Notes under the pieces: generated by a model | The model's database searches: none | Seen by the model: the letters and a program-made list of their open reading frames with translations, nothing else | Told to the model about the DNA's origin: nothing | Part shown: piece by piece, positions 49,120 to 59,011 of the stretch | How positions within the stretch are numbered: the stretch's first letter is position 1 | Layout of the letters: the number at the start of each line of letters is the position of its first letter | Translations under genes and position numbers: made by a program | Assembly: GCA_024743175.1 (NCBI GenBank) | Contig: JANSXA010000002.1 | Location: 434,001-498,000, forward strand | Direction: 5' to 3' | Origin: Pseudomonadaceae bacterium | GTDB taxonomy: Bacteria > Pseudomonadota > Gammaproteobacteria > Pseudomonadales > Azotimanducaceae | DNA length: 64,000 bases

Positions 49120-50178
49120 CTACTCCTCCAGCCCCAGGATACGCCGGTTTTTTGAGTCGTCGGTGCCGCTGGCGGCAAAGTCGTCAAATGCTTTGTCTGT
49201 CACGCGGATAATGTGATCCCGGATAAACGCTGCGCCTTCGCGGGCACCATCTTCCTGGTGCTTCAAACAGCACTCCCATTCAAGCACTGCCCAGCCCTGA
49301 TAGTCATACCCGGCCAGTTTGGAAAAAATGGCTTTGAAATCAATCTGGCCGTCACCTAACGATCGAAATCTTCCAGGGCGCTGTAACCAGTCCTGATAGC
49401 CGCCATAAATGCCACTGCGGCCGGTTGGATTGAACTCAGCATCTTTGACATGAAACATCTTGATACGCTCATGGTAGATATCTATAAAGCTGAGATAGTC
49501 GAGCTGCTGCAGGAGAAAATGGCTTGGGTCGTAGAGAATGTTAGCGCGGCTGTGCCCGTCTACAGCGTCGAGAAACCGCTCAAACGTTACCCCATCGTGC
49601 AGATCCTCACTGGGGTGGATCTCGTAACAGACATTTACCCCGGCTTCTTCATGGGCATCGAGTATCGGTCGCCAGCGGCGGGCGAGCTCAGCAAAACCCT
49701 CTTCCACCAATCCCGGCGAACGCTGGGGCCACGGATACATCATCGGCCACAGTAAAGAACCTGAGAACGATACCTGCTCAGTCAGCCCAAGGTTTGCACT
49801 GGCTTTTGCCGCTAACGTGACCTGTTGTATCGCCCACTGGGTTCTGGCTTTGGGATTGCCGCGCACTTCGGGTGCTGCAAAACCATCAAAGAGCTCATCA
49901 TAAGCTGGATGCACTGCAACCAGCTGACCTTCCAGATGGGTGGACAACTCGGTGATGACCACACCCTGCGCTGCAACCCGTCCTTTCAGCTCATCACAGT
50001 AAGTCTTGCTCTGCGCTGCCAGCGCCACATCAATGAACGCCGGGTTACCAATGGGTACCTGCACACCCACAAAACCCATATCTGCCGCCCACTTCGCCAT
50101 CTGTTCGATGCTGTTAAAAGGCTCGTTATCATCCATAAACTGGGCCAGAAAAATCGCTGGCCCCTTTAACGTTTGCAT
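49120..50178 (-). CDS. Sugar phosphate isomerase/epimerase (xylose isomerase-like TIM barrel)
   Basis: NVCYEIHPSEDLHDGVTFERFLDAV...ILYDPSHFLLQQLDYLSFIDIYHERIKMFHVKDAEF. Confidence 0.9.
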   Translation of the reverse strand: MQTLKGPAIFLAQFMDDNEPFNSIEQMAKWAADMGFVGVQVPIGNPAFIDVALAAQSKTYCDELKGRVAAQGVVITELSTHLEGQLVAVHPAYDELFDGFAAPEVRGNPKARTQWAIQQVTLAAKASANLGLTEQVSFSGSLLWPMMYPWPQRSPGLVEEGFAELARRWRPILDAHEEAGVNVCYEIHPSEDLHDGVTFERFLDAVDGHSRANILYDPSHFLLQQLDYLSFIDIYHERIKMFHVKDAEFNPTGRSGIYGGYQDWLQRPGRFRSLGDGQIDFKAIFSKLAGYDYQGWAVLEWECCLKHQEDGAREGAAFIRDHIIRVTDKAFDDFAASGTDDSKNRRILGLEE

Positions 50179-50187
50179 GTGTTTTTC

Positions 50188-51324
50188 CTAGTTCACGTCC
50201 AATTTTACCCAGGCACAATCCTGCGCAGAACTTTGCACCACCGCCTCTATGAACCGGTTACCCCGAAGCCCAGCCTCAATAGACGGGTACTCACCATGGG
50301 GTAAACCGTGCAGATGCAGACAGAAGTCCCGATAGATCTGTGCAAAGGCTTCAATATAACCTTCGGGATGACCCGCAGGGATGCGTGTTGCCGCTTGTGA
50401 GCGCTCGCCTGTACCTGGCCAGCCGCTGCGCCTTACCTCATAGGGTTTGTCAGGCCAGCGCACAATCAACGAGTTCGCATCACTCTGCCGCCACTCCAGA
50501 CCACCTCTTTCCCCATAGAGCTGCAAAGTCAGATCATTTTCTTTGCCGACTGCTATCTGGCTTGCGCTGATGGTGCCCCTCGCACCATTGCTCAGGCGCA
50601 ACAGCACGTTGCCGTCATCATCCAGAGCTCGGCCCGGAACAAAAGTTGAAAGATCTGCACAGACCGCCTCAATCGCCAGGCCACTGACAAAACTCAGTAG
50701 ATTTTCGGCGTGGCTGCCAATGTCTCCAAAACATCCTGCGCTTCCGGCCCGGGCAGGGTCTGTGCGCCACTGGGCCTGCTTACTGTCTGCTGCCTCCTGT
50801 GCCAACCAGCCCTGCAGGTAACTACAGCTGACCCGGCGGATAGCACCCAGGGCGCCACTGGCGACCAGATCACGGGCTTCTCTGATCATCGGGTAACCGG
50901 TGTAATTATGGGTCAGTGCAAATCGCAGTTCGCTCGCCTGCAACAGTTCCGCTAACTGCAGGGCCTCATCAACGTGCATGGCCAAAGGTTTGTCACAGAC
51001 CACATGAAAGCCTGCCTGCAGGGCAGCTTGCGCTACAGGCACATGCAGATGATTTGGCGTCACTATCACAACAAAGTCCATGCGCTCATCTGCCGGCAGC
51101 GCCTGTTCCTGCTTAAACATAACCTCATAGCCTGGATAACAGCGCTGTGCGGGAAGACGATAGATGTCCTGTCCGGAGCTTTGTGATCGTTGTGGATCCG
51201 AAGCAAAGGCGCCACACACCAGTTCTGCGTGACCATCGAGTTCAGCAGCCATCCGGTGAACCGGACCAATAAAAGCCCCCTGCCCACCGCCAACCATGCC
51301 AAATCTTAACTTACGCTTCTGCAC
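50188..51324 (-). CDS. Gfo/Idh/MocA family oxidoreductase
   Basis: RFGMVGGGQGAFIGPVHRMAAELDG, VTPNHLHVPVAQAALQAGFHVVCDKPLAMHVDEA. Confidence 0.94.
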   Translation of the reverse strand: MQKRKLRFGMVGGGQGAFIGPVHRMAAELDGHAELVCGAFASDPQRSQSSGQDIYRLPAQRCYPGYEVMFKQEQALPADERMDFVVIVTPNHLHVPVAQAALQAGFHVVCDKPLAMHVDEALQLAELLQASELRFALTHNYTGYPMIREARDLVASGALGAIRRVSCSYLQGWLAQEAADSKQAQWRTDPARAGSAGCFGDIGSHAENLLSFVSGLAIEAVCADLSTFVPGRALDDDGNVLLRLSNGARGTISASQIAVGKENDLTLQLYGERGGLEWRQSDANSLIVRWPDKPYEVRRSGWPGTGERSQAATRIPAGHPEGYIEAFAQIYRDFCLHLHGLPHGEYPSIEAGLRGNRFIEAVVQSSAQDCAWVKLDVN

Positions 51325-51373
51325 CTACACTCCCTCCACAAACAACGCTACGATAGCCTAAAGGGAGGTCATC

Positions 51374-52144
51374 ATGAGCACAAATATCCCACCGGTTTCG
51401 GTGCAGCTTTATACTTTGCGGGACGCCTGTCAGGATGACTTCGATGATGTTCTGGCCGAGCTCGCCAGAATTGGATATGCAGGCGTGGAGCCTTTCAATC
51501 TGTTTGGAAAGTCACCAGATGAATTCTGCCAGCAGGTGCAGGACCTTGGCATGCGGGTCAGCTCGAGCCATTTCCCCTGGACCAATCGTGCCGAGAGCCT
51601 CAATGAGGTGGTTGAAACCATTCAGGCACTGGGTTTAACACGCGCACCGGGCGGCTTTGGACCAGATGATTTCAAAGACAGGGCCAGCCTTGAAAAGACC
51701 ATCGCAACCACCGCTGAACTGGTTGACGCATTGAAACCTCATGGTCTTACGCTGTTTCTGCACAATCATTATTGGGAATACGACCTGATTGATGGAAAAC
51801 CCGGTTACCATTATCTGCAGGATGCAGTGCCTGACGTGGAATTTGAAATCGACACGTACTGGGCTGCTAATTTCGGCCAGTGCAATCCTGCAGAGGAGAT
51901 CACCCGGGTCAACAAACGTGTGCCGCTGATTCACGTCAAAGACGGGCCGTTAGTCAAAGGTCAGAGCCATGTAGCTGTCGGCGATGGCGCCATGGACATT
52001 CCCGCGCTGTTTACCGCCGCTGACCCGGACACGCTGGAGTGGGCAGTGGTTGAGCTGGATCAGTGTGACACTGACATGATGACCGCAGTCACCGCGAGCT
52101 ATCAATACCTTACCTCTAACCAACTGGCGCAAGGAAATGTCTGA
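51374..52144 (+). CDS. Sugar phosphate isomerase/epimerase
   Basis: VSVQLYTLRDACQDDFDDVLAELARIGYAGVEPFNLFGKSP; LFLHNHYWEYD. Confidence 0.9.
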   Translation: MSTNIPPVSVQLYTLRDACQDDFDDVLAELARIGYAGVEPFNLFGKSPDEFCQQVQDLGMRVSSSHFPWTNRAESLNEVVETIQALGLTRAPGGFGPDDFKDRASLEKTIATTAELVDALKPHGLTLFLHNHYWEYDLIDGKPGYHYLQDAVPDVEFEIDTYWAANFGQCNPAEEITRVNKRVPLIHVKDGPLVKGQSHVAVGDGAMDIPALFTAADPDTLEWAVVELDQCDTDMMTAVTASYQYLTSNQLAQGNV

Positions 52145-53303
52145 AATACTCTACGACTTCGGTACTGGCCGCTCCGACCCGAGCACTTTCCCCACTCAGG
52201 CGATCCAGGCAGCAGCCGTTGCAGCCATTGGTCGAGAGGCGGAGGCACTGACCCGCTATCCGGGTGGATTAGGACATCAGCGCCTGCGCGAACTGATGGC
52301 AGAACGTGAGGGCCAGCGCGAAGGTGTTAACGTTGATCCCGAACATCTGATTATTACTAACGGATCAATGCAGGCGGTGACATTATCTGCACAGGCCCTG
52401 ATGCAGGACAAAGGTGACACAGTTCTTGTAGAAGAGTACTCATACCCCGGTACTTTAAGCGCTTACCGCGGCATCGGTCTCGAGCTGGTGGGTATCAAGC
52501 TTGATGAAGGGGGTATGCGTATGGATCACATGGCCGCGGAGCTTGAACGGTTGGAAAGTGAAGGTCGCCGCCCGAAGTTCATTTACGCCATCAGTACCTA
52601 TCAGAACCCAACCGGTTTCATCATGCCAAAGGCAAGACGCCTGGAAATGATAGAGCTGGCCGCCCGCTACGATATACCTATTGTCGAAGATAACTGTTAC
52701 GCCGACGTGCACTATGAAGGCGAGATTGAGCCAGCTATCTTTGCATTGGATGACAACCCGAAACATATCTATCTGGGTTCGCTGTCAAAAATACTCGCAC
52801 CGGGGTTTCGCCTGGGTTACATCTATGCGCGCCCGCCGATGCTGGAAAAAATGCTGGCTCATCGCCATGATGCGGGTTCAAACTACCTGGCTTCTGCTAT
52901 TGCAGCAGAATTCTACAAAGACGGTATCGGTGACCACGCAGCTGTCACAAATCCGGTACTGAAAATCAAACGCGACCTGACCGTGAATGGATTAGCTGAT
53001 CAGCTTGATGACATTTGTGTGTGGTCAAACCCTGCCGGCGGTCTGTTTGTGTGGGTGCGCTTACCGGACGATGTGGATCGACCAAAATTATGGCAACTGG
53101 CAGAAGATAATGGCGTGGCTTATTTACCCGGCGTGGCATTTCACTATGCCAACCGCAATAAACCTTATCTGCGCCTGGCCTTTGGCCACCTGACCGAGGA
53201 CCAGATTACCAGGGGTATTCCAGTGCTGGCCCGCTGTATTCGTGAGGCGCGCACCAGCAACGAAGCGCGTACGTTTACCAGCTTGTTTGAAGATGAAGAC
53301 TAA
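52137..53303 (+). CDS. PLP-dependent aminotransferase (class I/II)
   Basis: LITNGSMQAVTLSAQALMQDKGDTVLVEEYSYPGTL, YQNPTGFIMPKARR, HIYLGSLSKILAPGFRLGYI. Confidence 0.94.
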   Translation: MSEILYDFGTGRSDPSTFPTQAIQAAAVAAIGREAEALTRYPGGLGHQRLRELMAEREGQREGVNVDPEHLIITNGSMQAVTLSAQALMQDKGDTVLVEEYSYPGTLSAYRGIGLELVGIKLDEGGMRMDHMAAELERLESEGRRPKFIYAISTYQNPTGFIMPKARRLEMIELAARYDIPIVEDNCYADVHYEGEIEPAIFALDDNPKHIYLGSLSKILAPGFRLGYIYARPPMLEKMLAHRHDAGSNYLASAIAAEFYKDGIGDHAAVTNPVLKIKRDLTVNGLADQLDDICVWSNPAGGLFVWVRLPDDVDRPKLWQLAEDNGVAYLPGVAFHYANRNKPYLRLAFGHLTEDQITRGIPVLARCIREARTSNEARTFTSLFEDED

Positions 53304-53686
53304 AGTTGCGGCCGTGCACCTTTAACAATATCACGCAAACGGTCCATCAGAGTTTCATATTTAAGATCTGAAAACTCTCCTGCGTCAAAATACATGCCTT
53401 CACACTGCGCACAAGTCTCAAACCAGATGTGCTTCTGCGCCTGATCAAAAGTCTGATCCATGCGAATGCCGCATTCGGGGCAGTTGATATCACCCAGAGC
53501 ATCGTGTTTCTGCCCAAGTTTCTTGTTGCCGCTGTCCAGAACAATCTCTGACATCCACTCGCGCTTCATCTCAAGCAGCACGTCGGGCTTACAGAACAAA
53601 CCACCACATTGATCGCAACGATGCAGCGCAATTTTTCGACCGTAAGTTTCTGTCTGCATACTGCCGGGACACTTAGGGCATTTCAT
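53300..53686 (-). CDS. zf-TFIIB-type zinc-ribbon protein
   Basis: Paired CxxC motifs: MKCPKCPGSM...HRCDQCGGLFC...NCPECGIRM...ETCAQCEGMYFDAGEF. Confidence 0.85.
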   Translation of the reverse strand: MKCPKCPGSMQTETYGRKIALHRCDQCGGLFCKPDVLLEMKREWMSEIVLDSGNKKLGQKHDALGDINCPECGIRMDQTFDQAQKHIWFETCAQCEGMYFDAGEFSDLKYETLMDRLRDIVKGARPQL

Positions 53687-53718
53687 TGATGTCTCCAACA
53701 GCGCTGTATGACAACAGC

Positions 53719-54219
53719 TCACTCAAAATGGGTACCCGGCACGTAGTAACGATCATGCCAGATGCCCATGCCGTCCTCTGATTCTAACGGCATACGCCAG
53801 CTCGTCACTTTCGCATCATCAAGGACTACTTTGAATAAACCTCTGGGTTGCTCAATGGTGTTCTGCACATACGCCTGTGCGCCTTGCTCACCAACATATT
53901 TCTGCGCAATACGCTGATAAAGATCACGCCACTCATCATCGGCACCGACGTCAAACAACAACTCTGCAGCACCTTCCACAATCACTTTACGATAGGGTAG
54001 AGGTTGCTCATCAATGCACAAGGAAACACGCGGGTCCCGCCGCAGGCAGGCAAACCATTCCGATTTCTCGCGCGGCGTGAAAAAAATTGAACCGTTCTCA
54101 TAAAGGAACCAGATTGGCGTCACCAGAGGGCTGCCGTCAGCACGAACAACAGCGATGCGCATGAGAATGCCCGTCTCTGCCAGGAAATCATCCTGCTCGT
54201 CTGGTGTCAGTTTAGGCAT
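53719..54219 (-). CDS. Pyridoxamine 5'-phosphate oxidase-like split-barrel protein
   Basis: RIAVVRADGSPLVTPIWFLYENGSIFFTPREKSEWFACLRRDPRVSLCID. Confidence 0.85.
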   Translation of the reverse strand: MPKLTPDEQDDFLAETGILMRIAVVRADGSPLVTPIWFLYENGSIFFTPREKSEWFACLRRDPRVSLCIDEQPLPYRKVIVEGAAELLFDVGADDEWRDLYQRIAQKYVGEQGAQAYVQNTIEQPRGLFKVVLDDAKVTSWRMPLESEDGMGIWHDRYYVPGTHFE

Positions 54220-54238
54220 GACGGTTTATACCGCCATG

Positions 54239-55174
54239 TCAGGCGGACACACCTGCAGGCACAGCGACCGCAAGCATGGCTTTATAGTTGGGCTGTACTT
54301 CCATCTGTTCGAGATAGCCTTTATCAATCAGCATCTGATGCGCCCGCTTCAGGTTGTACCAGGGTGCGTTGACCACAAGATGGTGCTCCAGATGATAATT
54401 CACGCCATACGGTGCAATGAATGCCCGCTCCAGCCAGTTGGCTTCGATGGTGCGGGTGTTGCGCAGACGATCATTATCGTCTGGAACCGCTGCGTGCTCA
54501 CCGATATTACGCAGACGGGTGATAAACCGGTTCCAGGTCAGTGCAGGCACCCACCACAGTAGGAAATACAGATACCATTTCCCCGCCAGCGTGAAACCAG
54601 CGAGAAACAGCAGGTTGATGACTATATTAGGGCCAAAGCGACGCCAGCCATTCTTTAACGCCTGGCCGGTGGTGTCGCCTTTGAACGCGTCAGCGAACAT
54701 CGCACCATATTGCTTCCAACCCGTCTGTCCGGAAAGATCACGCCACACCTTGCGCCGAAACGAGGACTTGCTGATGGGAAAAGGCTTGGACAGATGCAGG
54801 TCCGGATCCTCAGGCTGCTGGGTGAAGGCATGGTGTTGCAGGTGATATTTACGGTAGCCATAAATAGTGCCGCTGGTAAACGGTCGACTCAGCACCCATT
54901 CCGACAACCAGTCATTGAGTTTCCGATTCCTGCTCAAAGCAAAATGGGCGCCATCGTGAGACAGCACCCCTAAACCCAGCTGGCGGGCACCGATGATAAA
55001 AATCCCCAACAACACAGTCAGCGGGTTAGTCCAGATACCCACAGCAATCCAGGTGGCAAGAATCACCCCCCAGCAGTGCAGCAGCGCGTAAGCCGAGCGC
55101 CAGGGCGAATGCTGGCGCAGCTGCTCAATTTCAGCTTCGCTGAAAAAATCTTTGGGGCGTTGCAGGGTTGTCAT
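54239..55174 (-). CDS. Fatty acid desaturase
   Basis: Histidine boxes HDGAH, KYHLQHH, NYHLEHHLV. Confidence 0.92.
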   Translation of the reverse strand: MTTLQRPKDFFSEAEIEQLRQHSPWRSAYALLHCWGVILATWIAVGIWTNPLTVLLGIFIIGARQLGLGVLSHDGAHFALSRNRKLNDWLSEWVLSRPFTSGTIYGYRKYHLQHHAFTQQPEDPDLHLSKPFPISKSSFRRKVWRDLSGQTGWKQYGAMFADAFKGDTTGQALKNGWRRFGPNIVINLLFLAGFTLAGKWYLYFLLWWVPALTWNRFITRLRNIGEHAAVPDDNDRLRNTRTIEANWLERAFIAPYGVNYHLEHHLVVNAPWYNLKRAHQMLIDKGYLEQMEVQPNYKAMLAVAVPAGVSA

Positions 55175-55196
55175 CTCTACAGTCTACCACTTGTGC

Positions 55197-56453
55197 TCAG
55201 TTGCCAAAATCCCAAGTTTCCCCGGCGTGATAACGACGCAGAATCAGTTTGGCGATGAGAATTTTGTGCACTTCATCCGGACCATCAGCCAGTCGTAGCG
55301 TGCGCGCACCCTGATACATGCCCGCCAGCGGCAGATCACCGGAAACGCCTGCTGCACCCCAGACCTGGATAGCGCGGTCTACCACTCGTGAATACGCTGC
55401 GGGCACAAAAATCTTGATGGCGGAGATATCCGTGCGTGGATCAACGCCGGTTTCCATTTTCTCAGCGCAGTGGATGGTCATCAGCCGGGCTGACTGGATA
55501 TCCATGTAGCTCTCTGCAACAAATCCCTGCATGAACTGTTTTTCTTCCAGCTTTTCACCACCGTGTACTTCACGGCTGGTCAGCCGCTCAATCATCAGAT
55601 CAAACGCGCGCCACATGGAGCCAATTGAATTCATACAATGATAAACCCGCCCTGCACCGAGACGATCCTGTGCTGCCTGGTGGCCGGAGCCGGTACGGCC
55701 CAACTGATTGTTTTTCGGCACCCGGACATTGTCATAAATAATTTCACAATGACTGGAGGCTTTACCCCAGACCGGCACACCACGAACAACTTTTAACCCA
55801 GGGCTGTCTTTCGGCACGATAATCTGGGTCATGGTCTGCTTGTCCCCACTCGGATCATCTGGATCTGCGGTTCGACACATCACAATAAAAAAGTCGGCGG
55901 CATGGCCGTTGGAGGTAAACCACTTGTGGCCGTTGATGACCCACTCATCGCCGTCAAGCACCGCCTGGGTTTTAATTGACCTTGGATCCGAGCCAGGATT
56001 ATCCGGCTCAGTCATCGAAAAACCGGATTGCATGGTGCCTTCCGTGAGCGGCTTCAACCACTGTTCGTGCTGTTCCGGTGTACCGTATTTCGCCAGAATC
56101 TTCTGATTACCTGAATTAGGGGCCACTACGCCAAACAGCGAAGCTGCACCCGGGCTGTAAGAGAGGATCTCGTTCATATAGGCATGCTGCAGAAACGAAA
56201 TACCCATACCGCCAAATTCCTGGGGTAAATGCGGCGCCCACAGATTGGCATTTTTAACCTTGTTCTGAATCTCGTGGCGTAACTCGGTGGCTTCAGCCTT
56301 CACCTCATTGGTGGCATTGGCACTGTCTGCAAGCCAGCCCCAGAGGCGTTTTTCATTCGGCACAATATCGTTGTTAACAATCTCTGCGGTGGCCATACGA
56401 ATATCGTTCACTTCGCTGTCCAGGGTCGGGATCGGTTTTATGTTCATCGCCAT
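55197..56453 (-). CDS. Acyl-CoA dehydrogenase
   Basis: QSGFSMTEPDNPGSDPRSIKTQAVLDGDEWVINGHKWFTSNG; IQVWGAAGVSGDLPLAGMYQGARTLRLADGPDEVHK. Confidence 0.95.
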   Translation of the reverse strand: MAMNIKPIPTLDSEVNDIRMATAEIVNNDIVPNEKRLWGWLADSANATNEVKAEATELRHEIQNKVKNANLWAPHLPQEFGGMGISFLQHAYMNEILSYSPGAASLFGVVAPNSGNQKILAKYGTPEQHEQWLKPLTEGTMQSGFSMTEPDNPGSDPRSIKTQAVLDGDEWVINGHKWFTSNGHAADFFIVMCRTADPDDPSGDKQTMTQIIVPKDSPGLKVVRGVPVWGKASSHCEIIYDNVRVPKNNQLGRTGSGHQAAQDRLGAGRVYHCMNSIGSMWRAFDLMIERLTSREVHGGEKLEEKQFMQGFVAESYMDIQSARLMTIHCAEKMETGVDPRTDISAIKIFVPAAYSRVVDRAIQVWGAAGVSGDLPLAGMYQGARTLRLADGPDEVHKILIAKLILRRYHAGETWDFGN

Positions 56454-56552
56454 AGTTAATCTCCTCCTCAAGAATCCTCGAATTTACCCGAATTCAACAA
56501 GCCAAACTAGGGACGCGCCAGAGCGACCTGATGCAGCTATACTGCGCCGGCT

Positions 56553-57665
56553 ATGCATGAAAAAGACAATTTGAAATACCCCTGGGACGATCATCCTGCA
56601 CCGGGTAACACGGTTGAAGTCGCTCCCGGTGTGCGCTGGTTAAGCATGCCGATGCCCGGTTCGTTGAGTCACATCAACCTGTATCTGCTTGAGGATAAAG
56701 CCGGTTGGTGGGTGGTCGACACCGGCCTTGCACTCCCCGATGTGACTGAGCTGTGGCATCAGATTTTCAGCCAGGAACTGGGAAATCGACCGGTCATTGG
56801 CGTGATCTGTACACACATGCATCCGGATCATATCGGTCAGGCGGCGATGATCACCGACTATTTCAAATGTCCCCTGTATATGACCCGGGCGGAGTACTAT
56901 CAGGCCAGAGCGTTTGCCGGTGGTGGTGCCTCACATCACTCAAGCTGGCTGGGACAGCAGTTCTATGAACGTGCCGGTATGCCCAGTGATTACCTCGAAC
57001 AGCTGGCCAGAATGTGGAGCCAGCGCTCTTCTGAAGGCATGTCGATGCCTGATATGCCCTCGGGCTACCAGCGGCTGACAAATGGCCAGGTGTTGACCAT
57101 TGGCAGGAACGACTGGCAGATTGTTGTCGGTTCCGGACATTCACCTGAGCACGCCTGTCTTTACAGTGCTGCTCTGAAAGTGATGATATCCGGTGACCAG
57201 ATTCTGCCCATCATCACCTCCAACGTCAGCGTGCACCCGACAGAACCAGAGGCCAATCCGTTGAAAGACTGGATGGATTCGCATGACCGGTTTTTATCAA
57301 CGCCTTCTGACACACTTGTACTGCCTGCACACAACCTGCCCTTTTATGGTGTTCGTGAGCGCCTGCGTGGCCTGATCGGTCATCACGACGACCGCATGCT
57401 GGCCATTGAAGAAGCCTGCGTTGAACCCCATGTTGCTAAAGATCTGCTGCCGGTTCTGTTTGCACGGGAACTGGATCCGCGTCAGATGATGATGGCCCTG
57501 GGTGAAGCCATCGCTCACGTTCACCTGCTGATGTATCGCAATCGCATTGAGCGCATCCTGCACGAAGATGGCCGGTACAGATTCTTATCCATTGACCCGG
57601 ACCTCCCGCGTCGCGCGCATCCCGGCACTCACGATGCGCCGAGTGACGGCCCAGTGATGGTGTAG
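56553..57665 (+). CDS. MBL-fold metallohydrolase
   Basis: VICTHMHPDHIGQAAMI; VVGSGHSPEHACLYS; ISGDQILP. Confidence 0.93.
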   Translation: MHEKDNLKYPWDDHPAPGNTVEVAPGVRWLSMPMPGSLSHINLYLLEDKAGWWVVDTGLALPDVTELWHQIFSQELGNRPVIGVICTHMHPDHIGQAAMITDYFKCPLYMTRAEYYQARAFAGGGASHHSSWLGQQFYERAGMPSDYLEQLARMWSQRSSEGMSMPDMPSGYQRLTNGQVLTIGRNDWQIVVGSGHSPEHACLYSAALKVMISGDQILPIITSNVSVHPTEPEANPLKDWMDSHDRFLSTPSDTLVLPAHNLPFYGVRERLRGLIGHHDDRMLAIEEACVEPHVAKDLLPVLFARELDPRQMMMALGEAIAHVHLLMYRNRIERILHEDGRYRFLSIDPDLPRRAHPGTHDAPSDGPVMV

Positions 57666-57946
57666 TGGCAAAACCAGGCGAGCTCACGCTCAAACAGAGA
57701 GTTGCAGTTGTTACCTATCGAACCCTGAAGTGGGGTCGTGACCATGTAGCACCCGGTGTCCGCAGCCTGATTGGCGTCGGTTTCATGGTTGGTGGTGTGT
57801 TTGGATTTCTGCCGGTGCTGGGATTCTGGATGTTTCCGCTCGGCGTAGCTTTTGTCGCGATGGACATCCCGTTGACGCGACATAGAATCGAGGCCTGGAT
57901 GGTGCGCCTCGAAGCTCAGCTTGAGACACACCCAACCAAGAAATAA
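57665..57946 (+). CDS. Small membrane protein
   Basis: GTG start overlaps upstream stop; two hydrophobic segments (GVGFMVGGVFGFLPVLGFWMFPLGVAFVAMDIPLT). Confidence 0.6.
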   Translation: MAKPGELTLKQRVAVVTYRTLKWGRDHVAPGVRSLIGVGFMVGGVFGFLPVLGFWMFPLGVAFVAMDIPLTRHRIEAWMVRLEAQLETHPTKK

Positions 57947-58870
57947 TCAGCCCGGGTTGCTCTGCACCTCAAACCCTGCCTGGGGGAAATGCACATACAC
58001 CGTGGAATCATCCAACGGCCGTTCAATCACGACTTCTTCTGCGCTGGCTGCTACCAGGGTGCCGTCAACGGGAATACAGCCATAATCCACCGGCGTCACC
58101 GTGACCCGATCACCCACTTCATAAGCTACGTTTTCCGGCATAACCAGGTCAGGTCGTTTTGGCTGGGAATCACGCGCTGCGGCTAAAGCTGCCTCGCCAT
58201 CACTGTCTGTGGGTTTGCCGTGGCCCATATCAACTATACGTTTGAACCAGGCCTGGATCTGATCAAATCCTTTCAGCAGAGGCGCATTCACCGGATTGTT
58301 GTTAAGAAACCAGAGATTATGGAACACTGCAAAGTCTGCAATGCTGGGGGTTGATCCGAGCAGATAGCTGCCCGTGCCGGCTAGTGTTGTTTCCAGCTCA
58401 TGCAGCGCATGGTTCAGGTACGCCATCGCCGCAGCTGGCGAAAGACTGGCTATCGGCTGGTCGCCAGACAGCTCAGCGCGATCTTTGGCAAACGCAGCCG
58501 CTTCCTCTGCTGAAAACTGCCCCATCATCACGGTCAGCGCCTCCGGGCGAAAATTCAGCGCAACGGTGACTTTGAACAACTGGCTGTCTGCCCAGTCCGC
58601 GGTTCTATGAGCCACAAATCCCTGCTTGTAGAGACTGTCATCGCCGACGTGCCGCGCCAGACCCGTGCAGATAATTTTACTGTCGCAGTAAACGTTGGCA
58701 TCAATCTGCAATACTGGCGTGCGCCGATAGCCGCCAGACAGCGGCATCAACAAAGGCCGCGGCATGATGCTGGGAATCTCCACCGAATGCCATGGCAGAT
58801 CATAGTAGCCCAGCAGTGCACGGATTTTCTCCGAGAACAACGAAGCGGGATAATGGTGCAAGTAGATCAT
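57947..58870 (-). CDS. Glutathione S-transferase N-domain protein
   Basis: MIYLHHYPASLFSEKIRALLGYYDLPWHSVEIPSIMPRPLLMPLSGGYRRTPVLQIDANVYCDS. Confidence 0.88.
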   Translation of the reverse strand: MIYLHHYPASLFSEKIRALLGYYDLPWHSVEIPSIMPRPLLMPLSGGYRRTPVLQIDANVYCDSKIICTGLARHVGDDSLYKQGFVAHRTADWADSQLFKVTVALNFRPEALTVMMGQFSAEEAAAFAKDRAELSGDQPIASLSPAAAMAYLNHALHELETTLAGTGSYLLGSTPSIADFAVFHNLWFLNNNPVNAPLLKGFDQIQAWFKRIVDMGHGKPTDSDGEAALAAARDSQPKRPDLVMPENVAYEVGDRVTVTPVDYGCIPVDGTLVAASAEEVVIERPLDDSTVYVHFPQAGFEVQSNPG

Positions 58871-59011
58871 ATCTAACTCAGGATAATTTCAGGTACGCCA
58901 TTCTAGTCGGCAGGCGTCCGCTTGTCGCCAGATGCGCACTACGGGTATACAGCTTGATAAAATCAATTTCACACTGCACAGTCTGGCCCAAAGCGAACCC
59001 TGGGACATACC